A stretch of 64,000 nucleotides of DNA from Amycolatopsis sp. NBC_00345 (GTDB lineage Bacteria > Actinomycetota > Actinomycetes > Mycobacteriales > Pseudonocardiaceae), in the NCBI RefSeq assembly GCF_036116635.1, contig NZ_CP107995.1:2232001-2296000 (forward strand). Direction: 5' to 3'. Positions 17,628 to 25,088 of the stretch are shown piece after piece (the first letter of the stretch is position 1; each line of letters opens with the position of its first letter). A program made the translations under genes and the position numbers. Under the pieces are notes generated by a model. The model was given only the letters and a program-made list of their open reading frames with translations. It was not told the origin of the DNA and made no database searches.

Positions 17628-18646
17628 TCAGGGCGTGATGGTCACCGGACTGTGGTAGGTGTCGCCGGTCGGTGAGCCGTTGATCCGCGCCGGTGTGGTG
17701 CCGGCGTCCCGGACGCGGATGTTGTCCAGGGTGACCCCGTTGATCGGCAGGCCGCCCGCCGGGGCGAGGAGCCAGAGCGCCATCCAGGTCCGGTTGCTGT
17801 CGTTGGTGTAGGGCAGCTGCTCGATATCGATGTTGCTGAAGGTGATGCCCGACGCCGTCCCCCATTTGTGGTGCACGCCGAGGCCGACGGCCGCCTGGTA
17901 GACCGTCGAGTTCTTGAAGGTGACGTTGCTCTGCGGCTGCAGGACGCCCTGCCCGACTTTCAGCCCATAGCAGTAGGTCCACGACAGCAGCCCGTCGAAC
18001 GTCACGTCGTCCAGCGGCTTCGGGTCGCCGGGAACGTTGCGGAAGAGGTCCGTGGCGGCGTCCCAGGTCTTGGTGCTGAACGGGCCGTCGAGGCCGATCC
18101 CCACGGCGTTGCCGACGGACACGCACATGTTGGTGAACTGCAGGTCCGACGAGCGGGCCGGCATGATCGCCCACGAGCTGGACTCGCGGAAGGTGATCCC
18201 GTCGAGCCGGAAGTGCGGGGTGTAGATCGGGGTCAGCAGGTTCACCCCGAGGTTCGAGGGCAGCAGCGAAGCCTTGCCGTTGCCGTCGATCGTGCCCCGG
18301 CCGTAGACGGTGATGCCGGTCGAGCTGTACCGGGTCGAGAGGAACCAGCTGATGTCGCGCTTCTGGGAATCCTTGTGCCAGTGGTGGTCGTAGTGCCCGT
18401 CCTCGCCGGTGTAGCGCAGGACCGCGCCCGGCGCGAGGTAGAGCGCGAGGTGGCTGTGCAGGTACAGCGTGCCGACCGTCCACACCCCGGACGGGACGTA
18501 GACGGTGCCTTGCCTGCCGTTCGCGGAGCCCCAGGCGGCGGCGTCGTTGAGGGCGTTCTGGAACGGCGAGACCGGCGTGATCGAGGTCGCGCCGATGGCA
18601 CCGGGTAGATCTGCAACGGGGCGGCGGCCGCCGGGGCCAGTAAGAG
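17628..18646 (-). pseudogene. Truncated secreted beta-helix hydrolase (GH28/pectate-lyase-like)
   Basis: The frame from ~18608 down to 17628 encodes a right-handed beta-helix enzyme: TVYVPSGVWTVGTLYLHSHL, APGAVLRYTGEDGHYDHHWH, GRGTIDGNGKASL, ITFRESSSWAIMPARSSDLQ, AVGIGLDGPFS and PVTITP at the end. Upstream, in another frame, LLLAPAAAAPLQIYPVPSA looks like the end of a signal peptide and the start of the mature protein. The expected ~150-200 residues between them are missing, and the start of the signal peptide is replaced by the palindrome at 18647. The gene is therefore 5'-truncated and frameshifted. Confidence 0.7.
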
Positions 18647-18692
18647 CTCGTGAGTGTTTATGACGGTTAGAACCGTCATAAACACTCACGAG
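18647..18692. repeat. Perfect 22-bp-arm palindrome (hairpin/terminator-like)
   Basis: Arms at 18647-18668 and 18671-18692 are perfect reverse complements of 22 bp with a 2-nt loop (AG); the outer arm starts CTCGTGAGTGTTTATG. It lies 17 bp past the GH64 stop, so it can end that transcript. It also sits exactly where the neighbouring beta-helix gene loses its 5' end. The arm composition is more AT-rich than the surroundings, like a dispersed repeat. Confidence 0.85.
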
Positions 18693-18709
18693 TCCTTCAC
18701 TGAGCCGGA

Positions 18710-19903
18710 TCAGGAAAGCGAGCCCAGCGTCATCGACGCGCTCTGCGGGTTGCCGTCGTTCACCAGTGACTCGAAGTTGCCCACGTCGTCGAAGGCGAAG
18801 GCGTAGGCCTTGCCGTCGGCCATCTGCGCGTGAACCTTGCGGGCGTACTGGTTGGTGACGGTGTCCACGTAGAAGTCCGCGGCGTTGTTGTCGGGCTGGC
18901 TGGCCGAGGTGAGCAGGGTGGAGCGGTTGAACCCGGCGCACAGGGTGCGCGAGATCGGGCCGCGGACCAGGTCGTTCGGCGCGTCGAGCAGCTTGTAACA
19001 GCCGAAGATGCTGTCCGCGTCCGGCTTCTGGAAGGACGTGACCGTGGCGCCGGCGGAGTTGGTGAAGTTCATGACGTTGCCCGAAACCCGGCCGAAGTAC
19101 TGAGTGGACGGCTGGTCCGCGAACGGCGTGACGGTCAGCGTGGCGGAGCTGTACTTGCTCCACACCCGGTTGATGTAGTCGTCCATGACCGTGGCCGGCA
19201 GCGCGCCGGACTCGATCCCGTGCCCGGCCGAAAGGGCGCGCAGCACGTTGCCGCTGCCGTCGGTCTGGATCAGGTTCGCCCAGCCGCCGGGCTGGCCGCG
19301 CAGCGCGTTCATGAAGCTGGTGAACCCGTTCGGTTTCAGCGCGCCGGTGGTCTTCACCCCGCCGCCGGAGGGGGTGATGGAAACCGAATCAGGCGCGGTG
19401 AACATGTCCACCTGGGTGCTGTTGAGCCACAGGCCCGAATCGTTGAGGGTGTACTCCGACCAGTTGAACAGGATGTTGTGGTTCGGGTCGGACGGGTTCT
19501 GCACGGCGGGCTGGACCAGGCCGCCGGTGGCCAGGTAGAAGTTGAGCTTCTGGCCGTAGGAGAAGTAGAGCCGCCCGGAGAACTTCGGGATCCGGATGGT
19601 CACCGACTGGCCGTTGGCCGGGCCGGGGATCGAGGCGTCGGGGGCCGGGACCGGCGGCACGCTGCCGCCCGGCCACGCGTGGAAGCTCCCGCCGGAGTCG
19701 GCCCAGCCCTGCTGCCCGGTGCTGAGCAGGGTGCCGAGGTCGTAGAGGTAGACCGGATCGGAGCGGCCGGAGTTGTTCGTCACCGTGAGCGGGATCGTCG
19801 CGGGCACGGCGGCGTCGGCCGCGGGCACGATGGTGAACGCCGAGAGGGCCGAGGCGAGCGCGGCCAGTATCACCGCGCCGGCCTGAATGCGTCTTCTGAC
19901 CAT
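18710..19903 (-). CDS. Secreted GH64 beta-1,3-glucanase
   Basis: The 397-residue protein starts MVRRRIQAG with a signal peptide ending near AADAAVPA (~32). The mature part matches GH64 (laminaripentaose-producing, thaumatin-like) glucanases: IPLTVTNNSGRSDPVYLYDL, RIPKFSGRLYFSYGQKLNF, FNWSEYTLNDSGLWLNSTQV, LSAGHGIESGALP, DDYINRVW and GCYKLLDAPND. ATG 19903 follows AAGGAGAG; longer frames upstream are not protein-like. It would cleave fungal cell-wall or storage glucan outside the cell. A DasR-like site lies about 240 bp upstream and a strong hairpin directly downstream. Confidence 0.95.
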   Translation of the reverse strand: MVRRRIQAGAVILAALASALSAFTIVPAADAAVPATIPLTVTNNSGRSDPVYLYDLGTLLSTGQQGWADSGGSFHAWPGGSVPPVPAPDASIPGPANGQSVTIRIPKFSGRLYFSYGQKLNFYLATGGLVQPAVQNPSDPNHNILFNWSEYTLNDSGLWLNSTQVDMFTAPDSVSITPSGGGVKTTGALKPNGFTSFMNALRGQPGGWANLIQTDGSGNVLRALSAGHGIESGALPATVMDDYINRVWSKYSSATLTVTPFADQPSTQYFGRVSGNVMNFTNSAGATVTSFQKPDADSIFGCYKLLDAPNDLVRGPISRTLCAGFNRSTLLTSASQPDNNAADFYVDTVTNQYARKVHAQMADGKAYAFAFDDVGNFESLVNDGNPQSASMTLGSLS

Positions 19904-20143
19904 GGTTCTCTCCTTGGGGGCCGTCTGGTCACGCCGGCGAAAGTCCCGAGTGAAGATCGTATTCCGGTGCTGTGCGGAATTCGGAATCTTGTTCCTGAGT
20001 CCCGTGATGGGGGCATGGGGAGCCGGCTGTTCGACGTTCTTCCGGTGTCCGGACGTCATTGTCTTTTCGGGGGTGCCGGGGTCGGTGGTGGGGCGGTAAC
20101 CAGGTTGAGCCCGGATCAGGGTGATGTCAACGGTTCCCCGGAG

Positions 20144-20159
20144 ATTGGTCCAGACAAGT
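20144..20159. promoter_or_regulatory. DasR/GntR-type operator-like site upstream of GH64
   Basis: ATTGGTCCAGACAAGT matches 13 of 16 positions of the DasR consensus as I recall it, ACTGGTCTAGACCAGT. It lies about 240 bp upstream of the GH64 start. A second small palindrome, GACAAGTTTTGTC, overlaps it at 20152-20164. DasR controls chitin/GlcNAc and wall-polymer use in streptomycetes, which would suit a fungal-wall glucanase. Confidence 0.5.
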
Positions 20160-20372
20160 TTTGTCGGGTGGGGGGTTGCCATGGGCGCCGCGGGGTTACG
20201 GGGCGCTGGCCGGTAGCACCTGGGCGGCGCCCGCCTGCGGTTTACCAGCCGGGTGCGAGCCGCCGTCACGGCTGCGCAGCGGTCCATGGTGAAGCCGTGA
20301 CGGCTACCAGCCGCTACGGATGGGCGTGCAGCGGAGGGCATCGCAGCTACCGGACCGCAGGGGGAGGGCAAG
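20160..20372. other. Non-coding spacer
   Basis: Apart from the operator-like site before it, the stretch between the GH64 gene and the next small frame shows no convincing gene. A 9-bp inverted repeat, GCCGTCACG at 20261-20269 and CGTGACGGC at 20296-20304, is the only structure I noticed. Confidence 0.4.
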
Positions 20373-20696
20373 ATGGAGACGCCAGGTTTCTGGGACGCCG
20401 TAGGCGGTCTCGTCGCAGGCTCCGTAGTAGGTGGCGGCGTAGTGGGAGGCGCTATTGCCGTGGGTGTCGCGGGGTGGGTCGACGGCGGGGACCGGCAGTG
20501 CGTACGGCAGCAAGGAGGGCTGCGAAGTGTGGCGATCCTCCTTGTCACGTCGAACAGATCTCTTCGGCGGTGCGGGCGGCTGCGGGCTGAGCAGACCAGC
20601 GGTGTTGGCTCCGGAGACCAAGGGGTCGGTCACGCCGACGACCGCCTGGAACACAGACGGAGGGCAGGGACAGCAAGACTTCGTCCACCAAAATGA
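20373..20696 (+). CDS. Small glycine-rich ORF, uncertain
   Basis: ATG 20373 follows GGGGGAGGG. The first ~40 residues form a hydrophobic glycine-zipper-like segment (GGLVAGSVVGGGVVGGAIAV) that could span a membrane; the rest is Arg-rich and not protein-like. A proline-rich frame on the opposite strand (20304-20654) is an equal competitor. I recognise no family. Confidence 0.2.
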   Translation: METPGFWDAVGGLVAGSVVGGGVVGGAIAVGVAGWVDGGDRQCVRQQGGLRSVAILLVTSNRSLRRCGRLRAEQTSGVGSGDQGVGHADDRLEHRRRAGTARLRPPK

Positions 20697-20799
20697 CGAT
20701 CGGCTCGCTGGGGGATGCTTGGTGAAAGTTCACCACGTTATGTGTCCGAGGACGATCTTGCACTCTAACCGAACGTTTCCACCTGTTCGGATAACTGAT

Positions 20800-21750
20800 C
20801 TACCCTCTTGTGAGCCCTGGATACTGCCCTTCGGACAGGCAATACGGTCGCGGCGGAGTCTCGATGATGCGGGGGTTGTCCAGCTGCTTCGGGTCGATGA
20901 CAGCATTATCGAGGACCGCATCCGTTAGATCCGCGCCCCCGAGTTGGGCACCAGCCAGCTTCGCATAGATGAGATCGGCCCCGACAAACCGCGTGGCCGC
21001 CAAAAAGGACTCCCCGAGGTCCGCGTTGGGGAGCGTCGCGCAGGTAAAGTTCGCCTGGATGGCATTGACCCGAGTGAGATTGGAGCTGAGAAGATAAGCG
21101 CCGGTAAGGTCGGCGCCGGTCAGATCTGACCCGCTCAGGTCGGCGCCAGCGAGATACGCCCGGACGAAGTCCATTCCTTCGAGGTCAACCCCGGAGAGGC
21201 AGGTGTATCGCAAGTTAACCGAGTATTCGCTGGCCTTCGTGTCCGGGTGGATATTGTGATGGCCGATCACCCCTAGCGCGGCCTGGATGTCGTTGGGGAC
21301 CGCTTTTCCTGACGCGCATTCGGAGATGGGCGCGTGCTCGCGGACGAAGGATGCCAGCAGCTTGAGGATTGTGGGATGATGGCCCGGTGAGTCCTGTAGC
21401 AGGCTCTCCAGGGCAAGGATTCCCCCCTGTCGGATGTCGATGCTGTCTCGATTGCCCAGCTGTTGGACAGCATGATTGAATCGATCGTCGAACTGGCCGC
21501 GCTCGGTGATCTCAGCTTGGTGCTGACTCGCTTGAGCGGATTGCTTACTTGCCTCGGCGGAGAGGCAACTCACGGCAACAGCTCCGGTCGTCACGATCAC
21601 TGACAGGAAGCTGAGCAGGTGGCTCCAGTTCCGAGGCTTCCCCGCCGGCCCCTTTTTCCCGGACCCCGAGGCGTTGCTTGTCGCCCGAGCGCCGGAACGG
21701 CGAACGACTCGTCTGCGGTTCTTGCTACGTCGTTTGTTTCTCGCGGACAT
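20800..21750 (-). CDS. Membrane-anchored pentapeptide-repeat protein
   Basis: The 316-residue product has a very basic N-terminus, one membrane segment (WSHLLSFLSVIVTTGAVAVS, ~43-62), and a linker with RFNHAVQQLGNRDSIDIRQG and GILALESLLQDS, the motif usual in actinobacterial pentapeptide proteins. About 15 A(D/N)LxG-type repeats follow (LAGADLSGSDLTGADLTGAY and onward), ending in a Pro-rich tail. Such proteins form right-handed quadrilateral beta-helices; some bind gyrase, but many have no known role. The local sequence is less GC-rich and lies beside an IS481 remnant, so transfer is likely. Confidence 0.88.
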   Translation of the reverse strand: MSARNKRRSKNRRRVVRRSGARATSNASGSGKKGPAGKPRNWSHLLSFLSVIVTTGAVAVSCLSAEASKQSAQASQHQAEITERGQFDDRFNHAVQQLGNRDSIDIRQGGILALESLLQDSPGHHPTILKLLASFVREHAPISECASGKAVPNDIQAALGVIGHHNIHPDTKASEYSVNLRYTCLSGVDLEGMDFVRAYLAGADLSGSDLTGADLTGAYLLSSNLTRVNAIQANFTCATLPNADLGESFLAATRFVGADLIYAKLAGAQLGGADLTDAVLDNAVIDPKQLDNPRIIETPPRPYCLSEGQYPGLTRG

Positions 21751-21773
21751 GGCGGAGGATTATGCCGTACCCC

Positions 21774-21883
21774 GGAAGCGAGGGGCTCCTGGCCACCGTG
21801 AGGATGTCGAGCACTACAACACTCAACGCCGCTACAGCGCACTCGGCGGCCCATCACCCGTGAACCGACTGCCATCAACCTGA
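21774..21883 (+). pseudogene. C-terminal remnant of an IS481-type transposase
   Basis: The forward frame ends VEHYNTQRRYSALGGPSPVN RLPST before a stop. The YNxxRRxSALGG motif is the conserved tail of the rve integrase domain in IS481/IS3-type transposases. The catalytic DDE part is absent. This is a scar of an insertion at the border between the pentapeptide gene and the SMC operon. Confidence 0.75.
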
Positions 21884-21893
21884 CGGCCAAGAA

Positions 21894-22746
21894 CATCTAG
21901 CCGGGTGTGCCACACATCGCCGGGTATCGTCCTCACCGGGGTGTGGCAGTCGGCGCTTCCCAACGGCGACGCCAATCGCGTCCGCGGTAGTCGAGAGGAT
22001 CGAGCCCTGCAAGCACGCATGCGACGAACAGCCGGACCGGTAGTAGCAACAGCGGGTTAGGCTCACGTAGAGCAGCCGGTAGCACTAACGTCACCGTCGG
22101 TCGTTGGCAGTTCTGCGCTGCCCGGTCCGGGAGACTGCCGGAGGCAGGTCACGCAAGGCATCCACTCAGCTGGCCACGAACGCCGACTATGTGGTCGTCG
22201 TGGCGTCGACCTCGTGCCGACTCGCGGCAGGCGATACTCCCTGTTCCTACAGCAGCTGTCGGCGACCACAACACCCTCACCGACCTGACGCCCGACGGGC
22301 GCCTTCCCCGTCCACGTGGATGCCCAGCACCACCTCAGAGCGTTCGATGGCACGACACCGGAGTAGATCTGTCGCCGGTGAACAGTTCTTGGTTCGACAG
22401 CGATCGCGGCCATCACGCAGGTGGCGATGACCTGCATACCAGCGCTGCGGTACCGATAGCTCGTTACTGGCACCGCGGCGCCAGGATCCCCAACCCCTTG
22501 GACGACGGCAATCAAGCATGACCGCGCTCCAGACCGACTCAACCACATCACGGACTTGCTGATCGTGAGGTCGGGCAGGTCGTGCCCACGTTCCCGGTGA
22601 CTTCCTCGACCTGGTGCATGATCGCCAGGCACGGATGCCAATGGCGGTCCAACCGGGGCTCACTTACCCGGTCTCCTCTGGCGAATCACTCGAAAGGATC
22701 AGCTTCGTCTGGAGTCTGTCGGGTGCAGACTGAAAAGCCGGTCGAG
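21894..22746. other. Long gene-poor stretch before the jet operon
   Basis: None of the six frames gives a continuous protein-like product here. The longest frames (for example minus 22063-22641) are rich in Arg, Ser and Trp and look like shadows. The base composition is mixed. The stretch probably contains decayed mobile DNA and the promoter of the downstream operon, which I could not place. Confidence 0.4.
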
Positions 22747-22759
22747 AGGGAGGGATCCG

Positions 22760-22795
22760 ATGCTGGCGGACGACCGATGTGTGGATGGTCCGTGA
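22760..22795 (+). CDS. Putative 11-codon leader peptide coupled to jetA
   Basis: ATG 22760 is preceded at 5 bp by the strong ribosome binding site GGGAGGG. The frame encodes MLADDRCVDGP and stops at TGA 22793-22795, which overlaps GTG 22792 of jetA in a GTGA arrangement. JetA itself has no good ribosome binding site, so its translation may depend on this leader. No attenuator structure is evident. Confidence 0.45.
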   Translation: MLADDRCVDGP

Positions 22796-24363
22796 CCGAG
22801 CCTTGGGAGCCGTTGCTCGAGGCACCGGGACGGGACGTGGTGATCCCGACCGACGACGAGTCGATCACCAGGCGCCGTCGTGCGTTGGCGCCGATCCAGG
22901 TACTGACCGAGATCGAGCGGACAAAGGGGAGCCTGGACGGCGCGTACTGGGAGCACTACGACCTGTTCACGATCGCCTTGGCCGTGATCGACCAAGTGGC
23001 ATTGGCGATGGGGATTTCGGCGGGTCGGACGTGGGAGGAAGCGCTCGATTACGCGGCGGGGCAGGCCGCTCGGCAGGTCCCGGAAGCGAAGGAACCCGAA
23101 TGGTTTTCGGTAGCGGAGCGAGTACTCGTTTCATTGGTGACGACGGATGTGGAGATCGTCAAGCATCTGGTGCACACCGCGGCCGGCCCCGCGTGGCGGA
23201 ACCAGCGTTTCCGACTGCTCTACCTGCATCCGACCGGCAGTGAGGGCATCGAGCACCTCCGCGCTTCGGAGCAGGCGATCAACATCTTCGTCGAGGCGCT
23301 TGATCTGGACATCGAGGCCGCCCAGATCGCGAATGAGGCACAGCTCAACGCGCTGATCGCCCGCGGTGCAGTGGAGTCGGCCGTGCAGATCGCCAAGCTC
23401 GCCCGCTACCGGTCGATCCAGTACCAGGAGCGGATCCGCCGGATCATCGCCGACACACTGATCGATCCGGACGTGCACGACTGGATCGGCGAAGTTCCTT
23501 CACTCCTCCGAGATGCCTTGGCACACGTCAAGGAGCGTCTTGACGCCGAATCGGCCCTGCTCGACGCGGTTGCGGATCGCCGGACCGAACTGGACGAGCA
23601 GACCAAACTCGACGCGGCCAACCAGCTGATCGAAATCCTCCGTGAATGCCGGCGGCGCCACGATGATCTGCATCGCCACCTCATCGGCGCGCGGAGCCGC
23701 TTGCGGGAAGCTCTGGAAGACCGCTTCCGGCGCGCACCGCGGACAGCGCGGCGGTTCGACATCGGCACAGATCTTCTCGCCCCCTACCTCGGCCGCGGCA
23801 CCGCCACCGCTGCCGTGGCGGCCGACCGCATGGTGGCCTTGTTCGGCGGGCTCCCAGTGCGCTGGTGGCCGTCGCTGACCACGCTGACCGACGAACTCTG
23901 CACCCCGGCGCAGCCACCTCGTCCCGGTGAGGAATACCAGCCCCCCGAATTCGACCCTGATGTCCAAGGTGAGTGGTGGGAGCCCTACGAGGACACCGTG
24001 GAGGCCGTGCTGGGCGGTATCGACCAGCCGATCCGGCTTTCCCAGCTGCTCGCGCGGGCCGGTCAGCTCGTCGCTGAGGCCGGGGCGAATCCGGATGAGC
24101 CACCGCTGGACGAAAACGTCCTGGCCGCGGCAATCGTCCATGCCGCGCATCAGGCCTGGGCGGCAAGGCTGGCGGGTCGCTCGGCAGGTGACCGGGTCGT
24201 CGTGGCGGCGACCACCGGAACCGAACTCGACGCCGGCGGCATCCGTGCTGACGATCTGGTGCTGGTGCCCGGTGAGGTGCTGACCGACATCAACGAACTG
24301 ACGCTGGTGCCGCCTCTTCCTGGAGCCGCCGCCGACTACTCCGACGAGGAGGTGTCCGGGTGA
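22792..24363 (+). CDS. jetA: JetA-like kleisin subunit of a Wadjet-type SMC complex
   Basis: The ~523-residue product starts MTEPWEPLLEAPGRD. It has mixed alpha/beta and helical parts: a helical N-terminal region (FTIALAVIDQVALAMGI), a charged coiled-coil middle (AHVKERLDAESALLDAVADR, KLDAANQLIEILRECRRRHD) and an acidic C-terminus. No enzymatic motif is visible. Position (first gene), length and context fit JetA, the kleisin that bridges SMC heads. GTG 22792 is chosen from the GTGA coupling; ATG 22777 (MCGWS) is an in-frame alternative. It overlaps jetB by 4 bp. The assignment rests mainly on synteny with JetC and JetD. Confidence 0.7.
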   Translation: MTEPWEPLLEAPGRDVVIPTDDESITRRRRALAPIQVLTEIERTKGSLDGAYWEHYDLFTIALAVIDQVALAMGISAGRTWEEALDYAAGQAARQVPEAKEPEWFSVAERVLVSLVTTDVEIVKHLVHTAAGPAWRNQRFRLLYLHPTGSEGIEHLRASEQAINIFVEALDLDIEAAQIANEAQLNALIARGAVESAVQIAKLARYRSIQYQERIRRIIADTLIDPDVHDWIGEVPSLLRDALAHVKERLDAESALLDAVADRRTELDEQTKLDAANQLIEILRECRRRHDDLHRHLIGARSRLREALEDRFRRAPRTARRFDIGTDLLAPYLGRGTATAAVAADRMVALFGGLPVRWWPSLTTLTDELCTPAQPPRPGEEYQPPEFDPDVQGEWWEPYEDTVEAVLGGIDQPIRLSQLLARAGQLVAEAGANPDEPPLDENVLAAAIVHAAHQAWAARLAGRSAGDRVVVAATTGTELDAGGIRADDLVLVPGEVLTDINELTLVPPLPGAAADYSDEEVSG

Positions 24364-25088
24364 GGTCTTCGACTGACGATGTCGACATCGGGAAGTTCCT
24401 GGCCTGGGCCGGACGCCCGCGGGAAACGCCGGGACGCAGCGAAGACCTGCACCGCATCGTCAGTCGGTATCTCGGTGAGCCCGACTTCGCCGCGGCCGTG
24501 GACCGGGTCTTCTCCGGCGCTGGACTCGACGTCCGGGTCGACGGCCGGGACGGGATCATCGTCATGGCCCGGCACCACTCGTTGCTGCGGTTGCAGGCCG
24601 GTGACGTTGTCAAGCGCGCGCAGCCCTCTCAGCGCAGCGTGATCGGAGCAGTGCTGCTGGCCGTCGCCCGCACGGCCTACCCAGAATCCGAGTTGGTCGA
24701 CGACCCGGACCGGGTCGCGGTGTTCACCACCCAATCCGTTGTGGACACCTTGGACCGGGCGGCGCAGCGGCTTGCCGACGTGTCCCGTGAAGACAGTGAC
24801 TTCGACGAGGATCTCGTGGAAGGGTGGCGCCGCTGGCTGGACCTGCCTCCGGCCAGGCCCCAGGCTCAGCGCCGGTCGGCGGGCGATCGCGCGGGCGCGG
24901 TGAACCGGATCTGCAAGCTGCTGGCCGAAGCCGGATACCTCAATCTCCGGGGCGACACCGATGGTGGCACCTGGATCGCGCGGCCGCGGTTTCGCTACGC
25001 CGTGGCCGCTCTCACCGAGGAATCCGAGCTCTACTCGCTCGTCAACGACTTGCCCGAGCCGGTCGAGCTCGACCCGGTGGACCCATGA
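24360..25088 (+). CDS. jetB: JetB-like KITE subunit
   Basis: The 242-residue acidic protein reads like a tandem winged-helix KITE subunit: SEDLHRIVSRYLGEPDFAAA, QRSVIGAVLLAVARTAYPES, AGAVNRICKLLAEAGYLNLR, and a beta-wing ending with GTWIARPRFRYAVAAL. This matches the role of JetB/MksE, which docks on the kleisin. GTG 24360 overlaps the jetA stop (GTGA), and its own stop overlaps the jetC start (ATGA). It has no catalytic motif. Identity is inferred from size, fold-like pattern and operon position. Confidence 0.7.
   Translation: MRSSTDDVDIGKFLAWAGRPRETPGRSEDLHRIVSRYLGEPDFAAAVDRVFSGAGLDVRVDGRDGIIVMARHHSLLRLQAGDVVKRAQPSQRSVIGAVLLAVARTAYPESELVDDPDRVAVFTTQSVVDTLDRAAQRLADVSREDSDFDEDLVEGWRRWLDLPPARPQAQRRSAGDRAGAVNRICKLLAEAGYLNLRGDTDGGTWIARPRFRYAVAALTEESELYSLVNDLPEPVELDPVDP

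Noticed and set aside
15178..17658. 826-codon forward frame opposite the GH97 gene
   Set aside because: Antisense shadow typical of high-GC codon bias; no start signal and no motifs.
22063..22641. 192-codon reverse frame before the jet operon
   Set aside because: Composition and lack of any domain pattern suggest non-coding DNA.
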